Positions 55,313 through 62,844 of a stretch of 64,000 nt of DNA are shown here, piece after piece. The position numbers were made by a program, and so were the translations under genes. Within the stretch, counting starts at the first letter, position 1. Every line of letters starts with the position of its first letter. Below the pieces are notes generated by a model, which ran no database searches, had not been told where the DNA came from, and saw only the letters and a program-made list of their open reading frames with translations. Source of the stretch: Pseudomonas sp. CC6-YY-74 (GTDB lineage Bacteria; Pseudomonadota; Gammaproteobacteria; Pseudomonadales; Pseudomonadaceae); the NCBI RefSeq assembly GCF_002025205.1, contig NZ_CP019947.1, positions 4,440,001 through 4,504,000 on the forward strand. The letters are read 5' to 3'.

Positions 55313-55762
55313 TCAATGGTGGCGATGTTTCTTGTGCTTCTTGTGCTTGTGCTTGTGGCCATGGGAGTGGCCATCGCCGTCATAGCGATTGTCATAGCGG
55401 TTGTCGTTGCTTATTTCATTGCCGAGCGCGCCGCCGGCTGCGCCACCCAGGCCTGCGCCTATGGTCGAACCGGTGCTGCCGCCGACTTGGCCGCCGAGCA
55501 CCGAACCGCCCGCCGCGCCCAGGCCGCCGCCAAGGGCAGCGCCGGTCTTGTTGCCGTCGCGGGCGGTAATTACTCCGCCGGCTGCGCCACCGACCCCGGC
55601 ACCAATCGCCGCGCCGGTGCTACCGCCGACCTGCTGGCCGATGACGTTGCCCAGGACACCGCCAACACCGCTGCCTATGGCGACTTTTCCGGAGTCGCCA
55701 GCCAAGGCATATGGTGCGGCGATAAGGCTGCTGAGAGCGAACGCTACGAGGGTTTTGCGCAT
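55313..55762 (-). CDS. Exported glycine-zipper protein with a basic/His tail, copy 1
   Basis: This 149-residue protein has a signal peptide (MRKTLVAFALSSLIAAPYALA) and repeated glycine-zipper stretches (GSGVGGVLGNVIGQQVGGST, then AAIGAGVGGAAGG, then TGAALGGGLGAAGG), which can form membrane-inserting helices. The last 20 residues are Lys/His-rich (HGHKHKHKKHKKHRHH). It is paralogous to the next gene, 358 bases away. The tail could bind metal or nucleic acid, and the zipper suggests outer-membrane or periplasmic membrane association; both are inferences. Confidence 0.8.
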   Translation of the reverse strand: MRKTLVAFALSSLIAAPYALAGDSGKVAIGSGVGGVLGNVIGQQVGGSTGAAIGAGVGGAAGGVITARDGNKTGAALGGGLGAAGGSVLGGQVGGSTGSTIGAGLGGAAGGALGNEISNDNRYDNRYDGDGHSHGHKHKHKKHKKHRHH

Positions 55763-55923
55763 GGTTTGAGTCCTGCTGAATAAGGGGGCGAGCATACTGC
55801 ATTGCAACTGATGGCTTTTCGCTACATCGCACAGATGTAGAGGCGCATGGCGGGCTTTGGTTCCCTGCCGCGCAAATGTTCGTTGCGCTATCCCCGGCTA
55901 AAGCGCGCAGCGTTCACCGTTCT

Positions 55924-56014
55924 GTAGGGTGTCACTCGCCGCAGGCAGTGCACCATGGTTTATCGGCGCAACGCCAAGCTGGCGGGTTGTCGCTGCGCTC
56001 CGAAGCCGCCCTAC
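55924..56014. repeat. Dispersed repeat of about 93 bp, copy 2 (inverted)
   Basis: This segment, reversed, matches 29984-30076 over most of its length, with the same GTAGGGCGG and CCCTAC ends. It lies between the two glycine-zipper paralogues. Confidence 0.7.
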
Positions 56015-56120
56015 GGACAAGTCGCAGAATTTGGAACAATTCGCAATCCATATCAGGCTAGGTTTTAGCCCGCCGCATGCCTCTGCGAGGGCTTCAGCGC
56101 TTGCCGGCTCGTCCTGTCTG

Positions 56121-56606
56121 TCAGTCGCGCCAGCCGTGACCGTGGTGCTTACGCTTGTGGCGCTTGCCGTGGTGGCGGCGATGACCGTGGTGGCGGTCGT
56201 CACGGTAATAACCGCGGTCGCGACGATCGTAGCGGTCGTCATCCCGGCTGGCATCGCCATAGTTGTTGCCGATGGCGCCGCCGGCACCGCCGCCGAGCGC
56301 CGCGCCGATCAGGCCGCCGGTGGTGCCGCCCATTTGCTGGCCGAGGACGTTGCCACCGGCCGCACCCAGGCCGCCACCGATGGCTGCTTCGGTCTTGTTG
56401 CCGCGGCGTGCGGCGACCGAGCCGCCCGCGGCGCCACCGACGCCGGCGCCGATAGCCGCGCCGGTGCTGCCGCCGATCTGCTGGCCGACCACCGAGCCCA
56501 ATACCCCGCCCAGCGCGCCGCCGACACCGGCCCTCATGTTATCGCCTGCCATTGTCTGTCCTGCGGCGAGGCCGAGGCTCAGTAGCAACATTGAAATGTA
56601 CTTCAT
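56121..56606 (-). CDS. Exported glycine-zipper protein with a basic/His tail, copy 2
   Basis: This 161-residue paralogue of the 55313-55762 product has a signal peptide (MKYISMLLLSLGLAAGQTMA), glycine-zipper repeats (GGALGGVLGSVVGQQIGGST and TGGLIGAALGGG) and a long charged tail with RDDDRYDRRDRGYYRDDRHHGHRRHHGKRHKRKHHGH-type sequence. The tail is longer and richer in Arg and Asp than in copy 1. The pair probably arose by tandem duplication, now split by a dispersed repeat. Confidence 0.8.
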   Translation of the reverse strand: MKYISMLLLSLGLAAGQTMAGDNMRAGVGGALGGVLGSVVGQQIGGSTGAAIGAGVGGAAGGSVAARRGNKTEAAIGGGLGAAGGNVLGQQMGGTTGGLIGAALGGGAGGAIGNNYGDASRDDDRYDRRDRGYYRDDRHHGHRRHHGKRHKRKHHGHGWRD

Positions 56607-57085
56607 GGAGAAGTTCTCTCAGTGGTTAAGTCGGTGGCGATGCTGGGGTTGGCGAGCAGGCCTGGCAAGCATCTGCCGACGAGCGGTGTGCTTATGTAAA
56701 GGTTGTGTAAGTAGCTGTTTTGAATGGAGAACTTTTACGGAATCGGGCGGTCATAGCTCATTGCTCCAGGCAAGTCAGGGCGTTTTTCAGGCCTTTCGAG
56801 GGCACCTTCGGCGGCTTATGCCGGCGCTGTTGGTGGCCCCAGAGGCGCGGGGAATAGCCAATGCCCGGGGGCAGGTTGAGCCATAGATCAGCGGGACGCC
56901 GGGTCGCCGGACCGTAGCACGCGGGCTCCAGCAGCCAGGCGCGCTGGTGAAGAAGGCTTCCCTGGCCTGGCAGGTTCCAGGCAAGTCGCTAGGCGTTCGC
57001 CCGCCGTCTTCGACGAAGCGCTGTCGCGCCGCAAACTGAGGCGCTCAGGGAAACCGCAGGATGGGGCGGGCCGCTACCGGGGTGG
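56607..57085. other. 479-bp stretch without a supported gene
   Basis: Open frames on both strands lack domains and good ribosome binding sites. The segment lies upstream of the second glycine-zipper gene and downstream of the ArsR gene; the zipper gene's promoter is expected near its left end. Nothing else was recognised. Confidence 0.4.
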
Positions 57086-57382
57086 TCAGGCGGGTCCGCC
57101 GTCCTGGCAACACTCGGCCATCACGAAACTCAGGGCCTGCTGCAACCGAGCGAAGTCGACCCGGTTGAATACTTCGCGGCCATCGCGCTGCTGGGTTAGC
57201 ACGCCGGCCTGCACCATGGTGTTGAGGTGATGGGCGAGGGTCGAGCGGGGAATGCCGATGCGCTCCTGCAGTTGGCCGAAGTTGAGCCCGTCCGGGCCAC
57301 TGCGGACCAGCGTACGAAAGACCTGCAGGCGCAGCGGATTTCCCAGCGCCTCGAGGCAAGATGCGACTTCATTGAGTTCCAT
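57086..57382 (-). CDS. ArsR-family repressor, divergent from sulfite dehydrogenase genes
   Basis: This 98-residue winged-helix protein matches ArsR regulators: MELNEVASCLEALGNPLRLQVFRTLVRSG, the recognition helix region GIPRSTLAHHLNTMVQAGVL, and QQRDGREVFNRVD. Cysteines at the N terminus (VASC) and near the C terminus (AECCQDGG) could serve as thiol or persulfide sensors, as in SoxR/BigR-type members. It faces SoxCD-like genes with a perfect palindromic operator between, so it probably controls them. Confidence 0.88.
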   Translation of the reverse strand: MELNEVASCLEALGNPLRLQVFRTLVRSGPDGLNFGQLQERIGIPRSTLAHHLNTMVQAGVLTQQRDGREVFNRVDFARLQQALSFVMAECCQDGGPA

Positions 57383-57422
57383 GGCGCGGAGAATAGACAA
57401 GCGATCAACGGCATGCAACGAT

Positions 57423-57442
57423 ATAACTAGATGTCTAGTTAT
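57423..57442. promoter_or_regulatory. Perfect palindromic operator for the ArsR-type repressor
   Basis: ATAACTAGA-TG-TCTAGTTAT is an exact inverted repeat with 9-bp arms. It is A/T-rich in GC-rich DNA and lies 41 bases from the repressor start and 47 bases before the SoxC-like GTG start, a location suited to block both promoters. Confidence 0.82.
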
Positions 57443-57488
57443 GTCGTCATTAAGTGAAGCGACGGCGCCTGCCGTCCGGGAGCCTGTC

Positions 57489-58772
57489 GTGAATAAGTCA
57501 GCTTTGCGTTTCGTCGCCGGTAACGGCCTGCTCGATCGCCGCGCCTTTCTCAAGAGCGGTTACGGCCTCACGCTTGCCACTGCCATCGGTTTGTCGCCGG
57601 CAGGCCGGGTACTGGCCGAAAGCGAGCCGCCCATGCCCGCCTGGATGACCCGCCTGGGCGGCGCCGACACCGAGTACGGCAGCCCCGCGAGCCATGAACG
57701 GCAGGTGTTGCGCCAGCTCCAGCCCTCTACTCCGCAAACCGCTGGCTTCAGCAGCTGGCATTCGCCATTACAGCACCAGCGCGGCAGCATCACCCCCAGC
57801 GGCTTGCACTACGCGGTGCACCACAACGGCATTCCGGCCATCGACCCCGAGCGCCATCAGGTGCTGCTTCATGGTCTGGTCGAGCGGCCGCTGCAGTTCG
57901 ACCTGGAGCGCTTGCTGCGCTACCCCATGGTCTCGCGCATCCAGTTTCTCGAATGCGCGGGCAACACCGCCGCCAATGCCATCTCGCCGACCGCGCGCAA
58001 TGCCGATTGTCAGGAATTGTTCGGCCAGGTATCGGGCTCGGAATGGACCGGCGTGCCGCTGTCCTACCTGCTGCGCGAGGCGGGGGTCAAGGCGGCGGCG
58101 CGCTGGGTGATCTGCGAGGGTGCCGATGGCGGCTCGCACAGCCGCAGCCTGCCGCTGGCCAAGTTGCTGGATGACGCCATCATCGCCTTCTACCAGAACG
58201 GCGAGCGCCTGCGACCCTCCCAGGGTTATCCGCTGCGCCTGTTCGTGCCGGGTTGGGAAGGCAATGTCAGCGTCAAGTGGCTGCACCGCCTGGAAGTCAG
58301 CGACAGCCCGGTCTTCAGCAAGGACGAGTCAGGCCTCTATACGCGCATTCTCAGCGACGGTGACATTCTCGCGTTCGGCTTCCCCATGGAGGTCAAGTCG
58401 GTGATCAGCCATCCCAGTGGACAGCAGCAACTGCCCGAACTCAAAGGCTTTTACGAGGTATCCGGGCTGGCCTGGTCCGGCATGGGGCGCATCGCCAAGG
58501 TCGAGGTTTCCGCCGACAACGGTCGCACCTGGGCGCTGGCGCAGTTGCAGGCGCCGGTGCTGGACAAGGCGCTGACCCGCTTCAGCATCCCCTGGCAGTG
58601 GACAGGTGCGGCCAGCACTCTGCTCAGTCGCGCCACCGACGAACTGGGCAACACCCAACCGACCCGCAGCGAATGGCGCAGCCGCTATGCGGCTCACTCG
58701 TTCAACCACTACAACGCCATCCAGGCCTGGCGCGTGCGCAGCAGCGGCGAGGTGGAGAATGTCTATGCGTAG
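57489..58772 (+). CDS. SoxC/SorA-like molybdenum sulfite dehydrogenase, catalytic subunit
   Basis: This protein of about 427 residues has a Tat signal peptide (DRRAFLKSGYGLTLATAIG) and a sulfite-oxidase-fold molybdopterin domain. The molybdenum-ligating cysteine is in RIQFLECAGNTAAN near residue 160. The C-terminal Mo-cofactor dimerisation domain includes LAWSGMGRIAKVEVSADNGRTWALAQL. The GTG at 57489 is preferred because GGGAG lies six bases before it; an ATG at 57441 overlaps the operator. The cytochrome gene starts inside its 3' end. Oxidation of sulfite or a related sulfur compound in the periplasm is inferred from family. Confidence 0.88.
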   Translation: MNKSALRFVAGNGLLDRRAFLKSGYGLTLATAIGLSPAGRVLAESEPPMPAWMTRLGGADTEYGSPASHERQVLRQLQPSTPQTAGFSSWHSPLQHQRGSITPSGLHYAVHHNGIPAIDPERHQVLLHGLVERPLQFDLERLLRYPMVSRIQFLECAGNTAANAISPTARNADCQELFGQVSGSEWTGVPLSYLLREAGVKAAARWVICEGADGGSHSRSLPLAKLLDDAIIAFYQNGERLRPSQGYPLRLFVPGWEGNVSVKWLHRLEVSDSPVFSKDESGLYTRILSDGDILAFGFPMEVKSVISHPSGQQQLPELKGFYEVSGLAWSGMGRIAKVEVSADNGRTWALAQLQAPVLDKALTRFSIPWQWTGAASTLLSRATDELGNTQPTRSEWRSRYAAHSFNHYNAIQAWRVRSSGEVENVYA

Positions 58773-59337
58773 CCTGTGGCTGCTGCTCGCGCTGGCAAGC
58801 AGTGCGGCGGCGCAGCCGGTGATCGGGTTCGGCCTGCCGTTAGCGGCGCAGACTATCCAGCGCTATGCCATCAGCGTATTCCCCGATGGCCGCAACCTGC
58901 CCCCTGGCCAGGGCAGTGTGCGCGGCGGTGGCGAACTCTATGCCGAGCGCTGCGCCAGCTGCCACAGCGCCAACGGCAAACAAGGCCCAGCTGCACGCCT
59001 GGTTGGTCGCGACGGCTTTTTCAGCGTCGATGACCCGCTGCGTATCCTGCGAATCAGCGAGCATCCACTGCTGTTGTTTTCGGTCGGCGGTCAATGGCCG
59101 TACGCCACCAGCATTTTCGACTACACCCGCCGGGCCATGCCGCACTACGCGCCGAAGAGCCTGAGCGATGATCAGGTGTATGCCCTCACAGCCTATATCC
59201 TGCACCTGAATGGCTTGCTGGACGCGACCGCCGTGCTCGACCAGGACAGCCTGGCCAAGGTCGAGATGCCCGGTCGCAAACGCCTGCGTTGGGCGCAAGG
59301 CGCGCCGGAGTCGGCAATGCCAGCGCCCATGCCGTGA
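58765..59337 (+). CDS. SoxD-like c-type cytochrome
   Basis: This protein of about 190 residues has a signal peptide (MRSLWLLLALASSAAA) and one haem-binding site, CASCH, near residue 63 (GGELYAERCASCHSANGKQGP). The axial methionine is probably in RRAMPHYAPKSLSDDQVYALTAYIL near residue 125. It overlaps the SoxC-like gene by eight bases, so the two are translationally coupled. In SoxCD and SorAB the cytochrome takes the electrons from sulfite oxidation. ATG 58765 is preferred over 58759 for its spacing from GGAG. Confidence 0.87.
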   Translation: MRSLWLLLALASSAAAQPVIGFGLPLAAQTIQRYAISVFPDGRNLPPGQGSVRGGGELYAERCASCHSANGKQGPAARLVGRDGFFSVDDPLRILRISEHPLLLFSVGGQWPYATSIFDYTRRAMPHYAPKSLSDDQVYALTAYILHLNGLLDATAVLDQDSLAKVEMPGRKRLRWAQGAPESAMPAPMP

Positions 59338-59480
59338 GCGCTTGTGAAAAACTCGCCTACTGCGGCCGCCTGCCAACGCCCGCTGCGGTGCTCGATCTTT
59401 TCACCACCGCTGAGAGCACGCCCGGCCCTGCCGGCGCCGGTCGGCGACGGCGGCGGGATCGGGCGTTCCGCGCGTGGGGC

Positions 59481-60572
59481 CTACTCCAGCAGGCTCTCGC
59501 GGCTCCACTGTTCCAGCGCCTGGGCCAGTGGCAGCACCTCGCCGGGGCGGCTCAGGGCGTAGCCGGGTAACTCGGCGATGCGCGCCTGGAACTCGGGGTT
59601 CTGCAGCACCTCGAGCAGCGCGCCCATGGCCGGCAGGGCCAGGCTGTCTTGATGGCAGAGCAGGCAGTAGTGCTCGCGGGCCATGGGGATGAAGGCCAGG
59701 CCGAACAGGCGCGCCGCCGCCTCCACGCCGAAACCGGCATCGGCCATGCCGCTGGCGACGTAGGCGGCCACGGCCGCGTGGGTGTATTCCTCGTTATAGA
59801 AGCCGTCGATGTCGACGCTATCGATCGCCGCCTGTTGCAGCAGGCTTTCCAGGAGCATGCGCGTGCCCGAGCCCTGTTCGCGGTTGACGAAGCGTCGGCC
59901 GCTGCGCTGCAGATCGGCCAGGCCGGTGATGCCCAGCGGGTTGCCGGGGGCGAGGATCAGCCCCTGGGTGCGCACGACGAAGGTGATCACCCGATGCTCG
60001 GTACGTAGCCAGGGCTGGATGCGCGCCATGCTCAGGCTGCCCAGCGGACCGGCAGGTACATGCAGGCCCGCCAGGTCGCAGTCGCGGCGGTGCAGTGAAA
60101 GCATCGCCTCGACTCCACTGCGAAACTGCAACTCCCACTGCCAGCGGCCATCCAGTTCCAGCCACTCGCGCAGCGCCGCCACCGCGAAGCCATGGCTGGC
60201 ATGGATGCGCAGGCCGGGGCGGGTTTCCTGCAGCGCGCGGTTCAGCTCGATCTCCAGTTCGCCGGCGAGGTTATCCAGTTGCGGGCTCAGGCGCGCGCGG
60301 ATCCGTTGGTCGGCGCGCAGCAGTTTTTCCCCGAGGCTGGTGAGGTGCGCACCCTTGCCGCGCTCCAGGGCGATCAGCGGGCTGCCGAAAAAGGCTTCCC
60401 ACTTGCCCAGCAGGTTCCACGCGTGCCGGTAGGAGTAGCCACTGCGGGCTGCGGCCTCGGTCAGCTTGCCGGTATCGTGGACGTTTTGCAGCAGGCTCAG
60501 GCCCTGCGGGTCGAGGCTGCTGCCATCGGTCTGGTGAAAGCGCCAGCGCGGTTGGATCTCGATACGGATCAT
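59481..60572 (-). CDS. HTH-binding-protein-fold regulator, divergent from formate dehydrogenase
   Basis: This 363-residue protein has a ModE-like N-terminal winged helix (LTEAAARSGYSYRHAWNLLGKWEAFFGSPLIALERG, residues 36-75) and a C-terminal periplasmic-binding-protein-like domain (residues 130-350, PF12727-type) with NREQGSGTRMLLESLL near residue 230. Proteins of this design regulate genes for molybdenum enzymes. It faces fdsGBA across 185 bases. The effector may be molybdate, molybdopterin or formate; none can be chosen from sequence. Confidence 0.86.
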   Translation of the reverse strand: MIRIEIQPRWRFHQTDGSSLDPQGLSLLQNVHDTGKLTEAAARSGYSYRHAWNLLGKWEAFFGSPLIALERGKGAHLTSLGEKLLRADQRIRARLSPQLDNLAGELEIELNRALQETRPGLRIHASHGFAVAALREWLELDGRWQWELQFRSGVEAMLSLHRRDCDLAGLHVPAGPLGSLSMARIQPWLRTEHRVITFVVRTQGLILAPGNPLGITGLADLQRSGRRFVNREQGSGTRMLLESLLQQAAIDSVDIDGFYNEEYTHAAVAAYVASGMADAGFGVEAAARLFGLAFIPMAREHYCLLCHQDSLALPAMGALLEVLQNPEFQARIAELPGYALSRPGEVLPLAQALEQWSRESLLE

Positions 60573-60583
60573 ATGTCCTCTAC

Positions 60584-60676
60584 TTCATATTTGATGCGGC
60601 GTTACGCCATGTTAGCTTGCTTTACGCGGTTTTCATGATCCGCAAATAAGAACTCAATTTCATATGTTGTGCGGCA
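60584..60676. promoter_or_regulatory. Direct repeats in the fds promoter region
   Basis: TTCATATTTGATGCGGC at 60584-60600 and TTCATATGTTGTGCGGC at 60659-60675 match at 14 of 17 positions and are 75 bp apart, about seven helical turns. They lie in the gap between the regulator and fdsG, so they are candidate binding sites for the divergent regulator. A CATATG also lies at the regulator's start. Confidence 0.6.
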
Positions 60677-60757
60677 AAGAAGTCGCCCAGCCGTTCGCCG
60701 GATAGTTTCGGCGATTGCTGGCGGCCACCACCACGCACAGCGGCCGGAGCCTCGAAC

Positions 60758-61252
60758 ATGGCCAAGCTTGCCCAGCATGCCGATTTCCCGCAGTACCAGG
60801 CCGTCACCCGCGCGGTGCTGGCGGCGCACCGGGACGAACCCGGCGCCCTGCTGCCCATTCTTCACGACATCCAGGAGCGTCTCGGCGCGGTACCGCCCGA
60901 GGTGCTGCCAATGATCGCCGAAGACCTCTGCCTGTCGCGCGCGGAGGTGCACGGGGTGGTCAGCTTCTACCACGATTTCCGCGCCAGCCCGGCCGGCCGC
61001 CTGCACCTTAAGCTGTGCCAGGCCGAAGCCTGCCAGTCGATGGGCGCCAAGGCGCTGACCGGCGAGCTGCAGAGCAAGCTTGGCCTCGAACTGGGCGAGA
61101 CCCGCGCCGACGGCAGCCTGACCCTGGAGGCGGTGTATTGCCTGGGCAACTGCGCCTGTGCGCCGAGTGCCATGCTCAACGGCGAGCTGCACGGTCGGGT
61201 CGATGTCGAGGGCCTGCTGGCCCTGCTGGAAGAACAGGAGGCGCGCGCATGA
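60758..61252 (+). CDS. fdsG: NAD-dependent formate dehydrogenase, gamma subunit (NuoE-like)
   Basis: This 164-residue [2Fe-2S] subunit has a helical N-terminal half (PGALLPILHDIQERLGAVPPEVLPMIAEDLCLSRAEVHGVVSFYHDF) and a thioredoxin-like C-terminal half with the four cluster cysteines in KLCQAEACQSMG and YCLGNCACAPSAM. It overlaps fdsB by four bases (ATGA). The complex oxidises formate to CO2 and passes electrons to NAD+ in the cytosol. It is the first gene of fdsGBA. Confidence 0.93.
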   Translation: MAKLAQHADFPQYQAVTRAVLAAHRDEPGALLPILHDIQERLGAVPPEVLPMIAEDLCLSRAEVHGVVSFYHDFRASPAGRLHLKLCQAEACQSMGAKALTGELQSKLGLELGETRADGSLTLEAVYCLGNCACAPSAMLNGELHGRVDVEGLLALLEEQEARA

Positions 61253-62829
61253 GCCAGTTGAACCAAGCCATCACCGTCTACGTCCCGCGTGACGCCAGCG
61301 CCCTGAGCCTGGGCGCCGACGCGGTAGCACGGGCCATCGTTGCCGAAGCCAAGGCGCGCAATCTCGAGGTGCGCCTGGTGCGCAACGGTTCGCGCGGGCT
61401 GTTCTGGCTGGAGCCGCTGGTCGAGGTCGCCACCCCGGCCGGGCGCGTAGCCTATGGCCCGGTCAAGGCGCGCGATGTCGCCGGGCTGTTCGATGCCGGC
61501 TTCCTCGGCGCAGGCGAGCACCCGAAGGCACTCGGTCTGACCGAAGAAATCGACTACCTCAAGCGCCAGGAGCGCCTGACCTTCGCCCGCGCCGGGATCA
61601 CCGATCCGCTGTCGCTGGCTGACTACATCGAGCATGACGGCTACCGCGGCCTTAAACGCGCACTGGAAATCGGCGCCGAGGAGATTATCGCCGAGGTGCT
61701 CGACTCCGGCCTGCGCGGGCGTGGCGGCGCGGCCTTTCCCACCGGGATCAAGTGGCGCACCGTGGCCGGCTGCGCGGCCGCACAGAAGTACATCGTGTGC
61801 AACGCCGATGAGGGCGACTCGGGCACCTTCTCCGACCGCATGGTGATGGAGGACGACCCCTTCGTGCTGATCGAGGGCATGACCATCGCCGCCCTGGCCG
61901 TCGGCGCCACCGAGGGCTACATCTACCTGCGTTCGGAATACCCGCACGCCGAGGCGGCGCTCACCGCGGCCATGGCCACGGCCTATGCCGAGGGCTACCT
62001 GGGCGATGACATTCTCGGCAGCGGCCAGCGTTTCCATTTGCACCTGCGCCGCGGCGCCGGCGCCTATGTCTGCGGTGAGGAAACCTCGCTGATGGAAAGC
62101 CTCGAAGGCCGGCGCGGTGAAGTGCGACCCAAGCCGCCGCTGCCGGCGATCGAGGGCCTGTTCGGCATGCCGACGGTGATCAACAACGTGATCTCGCTGG
62201 CCTCGGTGCCGATCATCCTCGACAAGGGCGGCGCCTACTACAAGGACTACGGCATGGGCCGTTCGCTCGGCACCCTGCCGATCCAGCTGACCGGCAACAT
62301 CGCCCGCGGCGGCCTGGTCGAGAAGGCCTTCGGCATCACCCTGCGCGAACTGCTCTATGACTACGGCGGCGGTTCGGCCACCGGGCGGCCGATCCGCGCG
62401 GTGCAGGTCGGCGGCCCGCTGGGCGCCTACCTGCCGGAATCGCAGTTCGACACGCCGCTGGACTACGAGACCTTCGCCGCCCTCGGCGCGGTGCTCGGCC
62501 ACGGCGGCATCGTGGTGTTCGACGATACGGTCGACCTGGCCGAGATGGCCCGCTACGCCATGGAATTCTGCGCCATCGAATCCTGCGGCAAGTGCACGCC
62601 CTGCCGGATCGGTTCGACTCGCGGCGAAGAGCTGCTCGAGCAGATCATCGTCGCCCGCTCGGAAGGTCCGCAGCCGGGGCGCATTGAACTGCTCAAGAGC
62701 CTGTGCGACACCATGCTCGGCGGTTCGCTGTGCGCCCTCGGCGGCATGACACCCTATCCGGTGCTGAGCGCCCTCAATCACTTTCCTGAAGACTTCGGGG
62801 TGTCGCCAGACACCGCCGCAGCCCGCTGA
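61249..62829 (+). CDS. fdsB: NAD-dependent formate dehydrogenase, beta subunit (NuoF-like)
   Basis: This 526-residue subunit binds FMN, NAD+ and a [4Fe-4S] cluster. GLRGRGGAAFPTGIKW near residue 155 is the FMN/NAD loop, VCNADEGDSGTFSDR follows, and the cluster cysteines are in AIESCGKCTPCRIGSTRGEE near residue 445. The N-terminal 115 residues form an extra domain (VYVPRDASALSLGADAVARAI) as in FdsB. The stop is 15 bases before fdsA. Confidence 0.94.
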   Translation: MSQLNQAITVYVPRDASALSLGADAVARAIVAEAKARNLEVRLVRNGSRGLFWLEPLVEVATPAGRVAYGPVKARDVAGLFDAGFLGAGEHPKALGLTEEIDYLKRQERLTFARAGITDPLSLADYIEHDGYRGLKRALEIGAEEIIAEVLDSGLRGRGGAAFPTGIKWRTVAGCAAAQKYIVCNADEGDSGTFSDRMVMEDDPFVLIEGMTIAALAVGATEGYIYLRSEYPHAEAALTAAMATAYAEGYLGDDILGSGQRFHLHLRRGAGAYVCGEETSLMESLEGRRGEVRPKPPLPAIEGLFGMPTVINNVISLASVPIILDKGGAYYKDYGMGRSLGTLPIQLTGNIARGGLVEKAFGITLRELLYDYGGGSATGRPIRAVQVGGPLGAYLPESQFDTPLDYETFAALGAVLGHGGIVVFDDTVDLAEMARYAMEFCAIESCGKCTPCRIGSTRGEELLEQIIVARSEGPQPGRIELLKSLCDTMLGGSLCALGGMTPYPVLSALNHFPEDFGVSPDTAAAR

Positions 62830-62844
62830 ACCGGAGACACCGAC

